DNA of 64,000 bases from JACDBZ01 sp038233215. GTDB lineage: Bacteria > Chloroflexota > Limnocylindria > QHBO01. The stretch lies in contig JBBSML010000001.1 in assembly GCA_038233215.1 (NCBI GenBank), forward strand, positions 62,001-126,000, read 5' to 3'. Shown one piece after another: positions 59,723 through 64,000 of the stretch. The translations under genes and the position numbers were made by a program. The notes beneath the pieces were generated by a model that saw only the letters and a list, made by a program, of their open reading frames with translations, was not told the origin of the DNA and did no database searches. Every line of letters begins with the position of its first letter. Positions within the stretch are counted from its first letter, which is position 1.

Positions 59723-60357
59723 CGGAGCGCGGCCGCTTCATCACCCTCGAGGGTCCGGAGGGCCGCGGCAAGACGACGGCAGCCCGACATCTGACCGACT
59801 GGCTTCGCGGCCGGGCCGTGGCGACGATCCTGACCAAGGAGCCGGGCGGGACGCCACTGGGCGACGAGGTTCGACGCATCGTCCTTCACATGCGGGGCAT
59901 GAGCGACGACCTCGATCCGCGCGCTGACGCGCTGCTCTACGCGGCCGGACGGGCCCAGCACGTGGCGCGCGTGATCAGGCCAGCCCTCGAGCGGGGTGAC
60001 TGGCTCGTCTGCGCCCGCTATGCCGATTCGTCACTCGCCTACCAGGGCGCCGGCTACGGCAACGACATGAGCGCCATGCGCCAGCTCCAGGAATTTGCGA
60101 CCGGCGGCCTCCGTCCCGACCTGACCCTGTTGATCGATGTGCCCGTGGAGGTGGGCCTGGAACGAACGCGACGACGGGCAGAGTGGAATCGCTTCGAAGA
60201 CACCGAGGAACTCGCCTTCTTCGAGCAGGTTCGCAGCGCCTACCTGCGCCTCGCGGCCGAGGAGCCCGACCGGTTCGAGGTCGTGGACGGCTCCGGCTCC
60301 GTCGAGGAAGCCGATTCGGCCATCCGCGACGTGGTCGCGCGCCGCCTGCTCGCCTGA
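59719..60357 (+). CDS. tmk: Thymidylate kinase
   Basis: The 212-residue enzyme has the P-loop LEGPEGRGKTTAARHL, the DR(Y/F)-type region CARYADSSLAYQGAG and a LID segment RTRRRAEWNRFED. It phosphorylates dTMP to dTDP. The P-loop Gly-Arg-Gly is typical of type I-like enzymes. It is the last gene of the pdxS-to-tmk run, and its GTG start overlaps the microprotein stop. Confidence 0.95.
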   Translation: MTERGRFITLEGPEGRGKTTAARHLTDWLRGRAVATILTKEPGGTPLGDEVRRIVLHMRGMSDDLDPRADALLYAAGRAQHVARVIRPALERGDWLVCARYADSSLAYQGAGYGNDMSAMRQLQEFATGGLRPDLTLLIDVPVEVGLERTRRRAEWNRFEDTEELAFFEQVRSAYLRLAAEEPDRFEVVDGSGSVEEADSAIRDVVARRLLA

Positions 60358-60464
60358 TGCGTCCCTCGAGACGCATGGCGGGTGGCCCCGGTTGCCCCCC
60401 TGCGCCATAATCGGGCCAGGCCATCGCCCGTCGTGCCCGCGCTGAACGAAGGAGCCGCCCCCCG

Positions 60465-60794
60465 ATGAAGCTCGTCACCGCCATCGTGCACAACGAGGAT
60501 GCCGCGACGCTGGTCGACGCACTCCTCGAGAAGGAGTACCGCGCGACGCGCTTCAACTCCTCCGGCGGATTTCTCAAGCAGGGCAACGCCACCATCCTGG
60601 TCGGCGTCGAGGACGACCAGGTCGATGATGTGCTCGCCGTCATCAGCTCGAATTGCCATAGTCGGAAGCAGTTCGTGAACCCGATGCCGCCGATCATGGA
60701 GCCCGGCGAGTTCTACATGCCGTACCCCGTCGAGGTGGAGGTCGGTGGTGCCACGGTCTTCGTGCAGCAGGTCGAGCGCTTCGAGCGCCTCTAG
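60465..60794 (+). CDS. darA: Cyclic-di-AMP receptor (DarA/PstA family)
   Basis: The 109-residue PII-like protein has MKLVTAIVHNEDAATLVDALLEKEYRATRFNSSGGFLKQGNATILVGVEDDQVDDV in outline, here read as the start, the FNSSGGFL binding loop and the GNATILVGVED strand. DarA/PstA trimers bind the second messenger c-di-AMP. The B-loop region (NCHSRKQFVNP) is short. tmk is often its neighbour in Firmicutes and is so here, with 107 bases between them. Confidence 0.92.
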   Translation: MKLVTAIVHNEDAATLVDALLEKEYRATRFNSSGGFLKQGNATILVGVEDDQVDDVLAVISSNCHSRKQFVNPMPPIMEPGEFYMPYPVEVEVGGATVFVQQVERFERL

Positions 60795-60841
60795 TGACTC
60801 GCGCCGCAACGATCCTGTGAGTCTTCTCGTCGCGCGCGGTC

Positions 60842-60847
60842 GATAAT
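60842..60847 (+). promoter_or_regulatory. -10 element (GATAAT) of the DinB gene, leaderless
   Basis: GATAAT with 6 bases to the ATG at 60854, one of the better -10 matches in the window. Confidence 0.5.
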
Positions 60848-60853
60848 TTGTCC

Positions 60854-61465
60854 ATGTCGACCAGTCCCGCATGGCTCACGCGACTCGAGACCGATGCACC
60901 CGACGTGGTGGCTTGCTGGCGCGCCTTCGACTGGAGCCTGTCCGGGCTGAAGTCACTGCGGCGCGAGCTGCGCGGACGGGTGAGCGAGGGCGCGGCGCAG
61001 CGAATCCTCGCCCAGCAGGAGGCCGTTGGCGACGAGCTCGAGCGCGTGCTCCGCGCGCTGCCGGAGCGGCTGCTGGGTGCGCCAGGCGGCGAGGAGGACT
61101 GGAATGTGGCGCAGGCGTTTGCGCACACCACCGCCGCGCGGCGCTTCCTGGCCACCTGGGCATCACTCGACGCTGCGGGCGCCTGGTCGGAGGATCAACC
61201 GCCGGTCGTGGTCCCGTCGATCCCCGGCCCGCCCGATGCCACCATCGATCTGCTGGTGACCTACCTGGACAAGTCGCGTCGCGCGATCCGGACGGCCGCG
61301 GGCCGGATCGCGGGCAGCGAGCTCAAACGGTGCCACGTGGAGCACCCGCTCGTCGGCCACCTGCGCTGTGGCGAATGGCTGCTCTTCGTCGGCCTCCACG
61401 ACCTCATGCACCTCGAACAGCTGGATCGGCTTCGCGAGACCGATGCCGCCCTCGCCGATGCCTGA
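60854..61465 (+). CDS. DinB-like four-helix bundle protein
   Basis: The 203-residue protein has the DinB/YfiT layout: the first helix with SLSGLKSLRRELRG, EDWNVAQAFAHTTAARRFL with one metal histidine in the second, and CGEWLLFVGLHDLMHLEQLDRL with the H-x3-H pair in the fourth. These histidines bind a metal. Relatives act as thiol-dependent transferases or damage-induced proteins of unknown role. It overlaps the start of the next gene by 8 bases. Confidence 0.82.
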   Translation: MSTSPAWLTRLETDAPDVVACWRAFDWSLSGLKSLRRELRGRVSEGAAQRILAQQEAVGDELERVLRALPERLLGAPGGEEDWNVAQAFAHTTAARRFLATWASLDAAGAWSEDQPPVVVPSIPGPPDATIDLLVTYLDKSRRAIRTAAGRIAGSELKRCHVEHPLVGHLRCGEWLLFVGLHDLMHLEQLDRLRETDAALADA

Positions 61466-62597
61466 GCGGCCGGCCCCGCTCATCCTCGTCACCACGCCGC
61501 CCGAGGGACAGCCGTTCGGCAGCCATGCCGCCATCGCGGCCGACGGACAGCGGCTCTTGGCGACCAGCCTGTCGCACCGCCTCGGCCATCTGGGTGCCGC
61601 CGTCGCACCCCTCCCTCCGAGCGCACCGGCGCCAGGCGAGCCCTTTCACTGGGGCCGCTGGTTCACTGAAGCAGCCCGATCGGCGCTCGTTACGGCAAAC
61701 GGCTCGGTCGACACGATCGGATACGCGGGCGGCGGAGCAGTCTGCCTGCTGGCCGATGATGCGCTCGACATCCTCCTCTCGCCGATTCCTGGCGAGGTCG
61801 TTGCCAACAACCGCTTCAGCGCCGATGCCTTCGTCGTCGCCGGCGACCTCGAGCGGGCACTCGCAGCCCTCGCATCGTGCGAGACGGACAATGCCGCCGC
61901 GCGCCGGCTGACCGATGCCGGCTTCGCGTGTCGTGACCTGGGCGCGATGCCATGGAGTCGCTTCGATGTCGACACCACGCTCGACCTAGCCCTGCTGCGG
62001 CTGGCGGCGCACCTGCCGGAAAGGGGTATCCGGACGCTCGATGAATCCGTACGTGCCTACCTGGAGATGGCACGCCTGCCCGGCGACGGCCCCTTGGAGG
62101 TTCCGCACCTCGACAGGATCGGCGAGGTGGTGCGCGATCAGGGTGCCGAGCTCGTCGTGGCCGGACGGATCCCGGTCAGCACCTGGCAGCAGCTCGAGAC
62201 CGAGACTGCATGCCGCGTCCGAGCCCTCGTCGAGGAGCGGGGCATGCGTTCGGCGCGCGATCCCGACAGCCATCCTCGGTCGATCCTCGCCGCGCTCATG
62301 GCACGCTCATCACCGGCGGAGCTGATCGCTGAGTTGACCCGCCTGGGCGACGCCGTGGTGCTCGATACGCGGGTGCTCATGGCGTCGGTGGCCAGGTCCT
62401 CGTACGCTTCCCAGTGGCCGCCGGAAGAAGAGCGGTTTGCCTCCGATTTCGGCGACCATGCGCGCATCAAGACGCCATGGCTGCGCGAGTTGACCGAGGC
62501 GGCAGCGGAAGCACCGATCCCGATCCTGTTCGGCGGCCACGCGCTGGTCAGCGATGGCATGCGCCTTCTCATCGCCGCTGCCTGGCACGGCCGCTAG
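61458..62597 (+). CDS. Uncharacterised protein, possible GT-A/nucleotidyltransferase-like fold
   Basis: The 379-residue protein starts at ATG 61458, inside the DinB gene. The N-terminal half has strand-like segments and the phrase PWSRFDVDTTLDLALLRLA, a form seen at the end of MobA/CofC-type nucleotidyltransferase domains. A conserved-looking GGGAVCLLADDALD and EVVANNRFSADAFVVAGD precede it. The C-terminal part (about 240-379) has RIPVSTWQQLE and PILFGGHALVSDGMRLLIAA. No enzyme motif is firm. It may act on a nucleotide sugar or cofactor precursor, but this is weak. Confidence 0.5.
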   Translation: MPERPAPLILVTTPPEGQPFGSHAAIAADGQRLLATSLSHRLGHLGAAVAPLPPSAPAPGEPFHWGRWFTEAARSALVTANGSVDTIGYAGGGAVCLLADDALDILLSPIPGEVVANNRFSADAFVVAGDLERALAALASCETDNAAARRLTDAGFACRDLGAMPWSRFDVDTTLDLALLRLAAHLPERGIRTLDESVRAYLEMARLPGDGPLEVPHLDRIGEVVRDQGAELVVAGRIPVSTWQQLETETACRVRALVEERGMRSARDPDSHPRSILAALMARSSPAELIAELTRLGDAVVLDTRVLMASVARSSYASQWPPEEERFASDFGDHARIKTPWLRELTEAAAEAPIPILFGGHALVSDGMRLLIAAAWHGR

Positions 62598-62658
62598 TCG
62601 AATCCTCCGGAGCCTGGACATCGGTCCCTTCGTGGCAAGTAACGAGAGCTGGCCCCCC

Positions 62659-62667
62659 TGCTAGACT
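62659..62667 (+). promoter_or_regulatory. Extended -10 (TGCTAGACT) of the nuo operon
   Basis: TGC-TAGACT lies about 110 bases before the nuoA ATG in the 178-base gap after the unknown gene. The leader of about 100 bases has no recognised riboswitch. Confidence 0.45.
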
Positions 62668-62775
62668 GTGAATCGAGCGGTGAGCACCTCGTGGTCCGCT
62701 GCTTCTTGAATCACGAACTCACGCGTCGGGCGGCGTGCCCGATCCACCATGCACCAGCGTGCAACCGGAGTGGAG

Positions 62776-63135
62776 ATGGATCACACCGGACTGCTCTACG
62801 TCATCGGATTCGCCGTCGCCGCGACGATCTTCGTTTTTGGCACGATCCTGTTCAGCTGGCTGATCACGCATCGGCGACGCAGGCCTCAGAAGGGGCTGCC
62901 GTATGAATCCGGGGTCGACACCATCGGCGACACATGGAGCCGATTCGGACTGGCCTTCTACCTGTACGCCCTGCTCTTCGTTGCCTTCGACGTCGAGATC
63001 ATCTTCGTGTACCTGTGGGCCATCACGGTACGGGCGCTCGAATTCCAGGGGATCGTCCTCATCGGCATCTTCCTGGGGATCCTGATGTTCGGCGAGCTGT
63101 ACGCATGGAAAAAGGGAGACCTCCGATGGCAGTAG
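62776..63135 (+). CDS. nuoA: NADH-quinone oxidoreductase subunit A
   Basis: The 119-residue membrane protein has three helices and the NuoA signature KGLPYESGVD after the first one, then RFGLAFYLYALLFVAFDVEIIF with the conserved acidic residues. It forms part of the membrane arm of complex I near the quinone site. The start at 62776 is chosen for GGAG 5 bases upstream. It overlaps nuoB by 10 bases. Confidence 0.95.
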   Translation: MDHTGLLYVIGFAVAATIFVFGTILFSWLITHRRRRPQKGLPYESGVDTIGDTWSRFGLAFYLYALLFVAFDVEIIFVYLWAITVRALEFQGIVLIGIFLGILMFGELYAWKKGDLRWQ

Positions 63136-63776
63136 ACCGACCGACGTCCACCCCGGCGACGCCCGCCACGCAGGAGCCGCCGATCGTCATCGCCGACCAG
63201 GCGGGGAGTGACAGCCTGCTGCGCCAGTTCGGGATGGAGGAGCATCCGCAGGGCGGCTTCCACGGCCTGCTCGAGGTGATCCCGACCAAGGCCGACTACA
63301 TCCTCGACCTCATCCGCGCCAACTCGCTCTGGCCGCTGCTCTCCGGCCTGTCCTGCTGCGCCATCGAGATGATGAGCACCGCCACCAGCGTCAACGACAT
63401 CGATCGATTCGGCATGTTCCCGTTTCGCGCCAGCCCGCGGCAGGCGGACGTGCTGATCGTGGCCGGCACGCTGACCACCAAGATGGCCGGGCCACTGGTG
63501 CGCCTCTGGGAGCAGATGCCGGAGCCGAAGTGGTGCGTCGCCATGGGCACCTGCACCACGTCCGGCGGGCGCTTCAAGCGCAGCTACAGCGTGGTCCAGG
63601 GGGTCGATCGGGTGATGCCGGTGGACGTCTACGTTCCTGGCTGCCCCCCGCGCCCCGAGGGTCTCATCTACGGGATGATGAAGCTCCACGAGCTGGTGAA
63701 GCAGCGGCGCGGCCAGTGGAGCACCTACGTCGATCGCGGCCCCCAGCGCACCCGCTGGGAAGGAGACGTGCGCTGA
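63126..63776 (+). CDS. nuoB: NADH-quinone oxidoreductase subunit B
   Basis: The 216-residue protein carries the N2 iron-sulfur cluster ligands: the adjacent pair in GLSCCAIEMM, one in MGTCTTSGG and one in VPGCPPRPE. It passes electrons from the hydrophilic arm to quinone. An N-terminal extension of about 30 residues rich in Thr/Pro/Ala is longer than in E. coli NuoB. A GGGAG ribosome site precedes the ATG. nuoC follows by overlap. Confidence 0.97.
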   Translation: MAVDRPTSTPATPATQEPPIVIADQAGSDSLLRQFGMEEHPQGGFHGLLEVIPTKADYILDLIRANSLWPLLSGLSCCAIEMMSTATSVNDIDRFGMFPFRASPRQADVLIVAGTLTTKMAGPLVRLWEQMPEPKWCVAMGTCTTSGGRFKRSYSVVQGVDRVMPVDVYVPGCPPRPEGLIYGMMKLHELVKQRRGQWSTYVDRGPQRTRWEGDVR

Positions 63777-64000
63777 CCGCTCCCGTCGCCGCTGGCGGAC
63801 TCGTGCGGCTGTTGACCGAACGCGTGGATTCCGGCCTGCGCGAGCTCTGGACCGATGAGGACACCGTCGAGTTCCAGGTCGATGCGGCACGCGCCCACGA
63901 CGTGCTGCGCACACTGCGCGACGACGATGAGCTCGCCTTCTTCATGCTTGCCGATGCGGCCGCGGTGGACTACGGCAAGGGGGAGCGATTCGAGGTCGTC
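63773..64000 (+). CDS. nuoC: NADH-quinone oxidoreductase subunit C (partial)
   Basis: The gene is cut by the right edge; 76 codons are visible. The frame reads LVRLLTERVDSGLREL, FQVDAARAHDVLRTLRDD and ends in YGKGERFEVV, the NuoC pattern leading to the conserved FEVVY region. The start is unclear: CTG at 63773, overlapping the nuoB stop (CTGA) and 8 bases after AAGGAG, fits coupling and spacing, while GTG at 63803 is an orthodox codon with no ribosome site. Upstream codons in this frame run into nuoB. Confidence 0.85.
   Translation, partial: MTAPVAAGGLVRLLTERVDSGLRELWTDEDTVEFQVDAARAHDVLRTLRDDDELAFFMLADAAAVDYGKGERFEVV

Overview
The window is a dense, GC-rich bacterial chromosome segment with no rRNA operon, insertion sequence, prophage or CRISPR array. 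The gene mix fits a monoderm-like, aerobic or facultative bacterium: Ku, a PASTA kinase, a LytR-CpsA-Psr protein, a DarA-type c-di-AMP receptor, PdxS/PdxT, glucosyl-3-phosphoglycerate synthase, a WYL regulator and the start of a nuo operon. My best guess is Chloroflexota, perhaps near the uncultured Limnocylindria; a deep actinobacterium cannot be excluded by reading alone. Many genes have an AT-rich -10 hexamer only 6-7 bases before the start codon, which suggests that leaderless transcription is common. Other genes chain together by NTGA or TGATG stop/start overlaps.

Layout. 1-2645: partial SbcD-type nuclease, small membrane proteins, peroxiredoxin, and an alpha/beta hydrolase lacking its serine. 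2675-7745: amine oxidase-like flavoenzyme, then a complete thiamine salvage operon on the minus strand (TPP riboswitch, thiN, ykoE, fused double ATPase, ecfT). 7782-14642: YbaK deacylase, a GIDE-like membrane protein, a 1114-residue MerR-GAF-GGDEF signalling protein, a lipoprotein and a DUF2254 protein. 14853-20682: cation exchanger, then a coupled rhodanese / WYL regulator / CYTH / O-antigen-ligase-like operon. 20679-26752: repair-flavoured region with Ku, a catalytically dead DNA-ligase-like protein and a true ATP-dependent DNA ligase, with a receiver protein, OsmC, a NERD-like protein and a methyltransferase in between. 26869-30252: YuiH-type molybdoenzyme, KGG stress protein, tRNA-Glu, zinc ribbon and galU. 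30260-35624: PASTA kinase, thioredoxin, two-CW protein and the folC-folP-folB operon. 35634-39213: response regulator, histidine kinase and HtrA protease. 39270-43554: S41 protease relic, ribosomal L25, lipoprotein, LCP protein, FMN oxidase and tRNA-Thr. 43780-49016: operon of a glycosyltransferase, a USP-USP-GpgS fusion, glycerate kinase and endonuclease III. 49188-55131: second dead ligase-like protein, DEAD helicase, galE, a DeoC homologue lacking its Schiff-base lysine, CCA-adding enzyme and HNH nuclease. 55237-60357: pdxS, pdxT, GNAT, R3H-AAA ATPase, a 30-residue membrane microprotein and tmk in one coupled run. 60465-64000: DarA, DinB, an unknown protein and nuoA-nuoB-nuoC (cut by the window end).

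The most unusual content is a pair of about 230-residue DNA-ligase-fold proteins. Both lost the catalytic Lys, Asp and Glu in parallel. One lies 11 bases behind Ku. They look like a small family of pseudo-ligases, possibly structural partners in end joining. Other pseudoenzymes (hydrolase, DeoC, HD-GYP domain), microproteins wedged between coupled genes, and the stress-protein/GpgS fusion are also worth checking.
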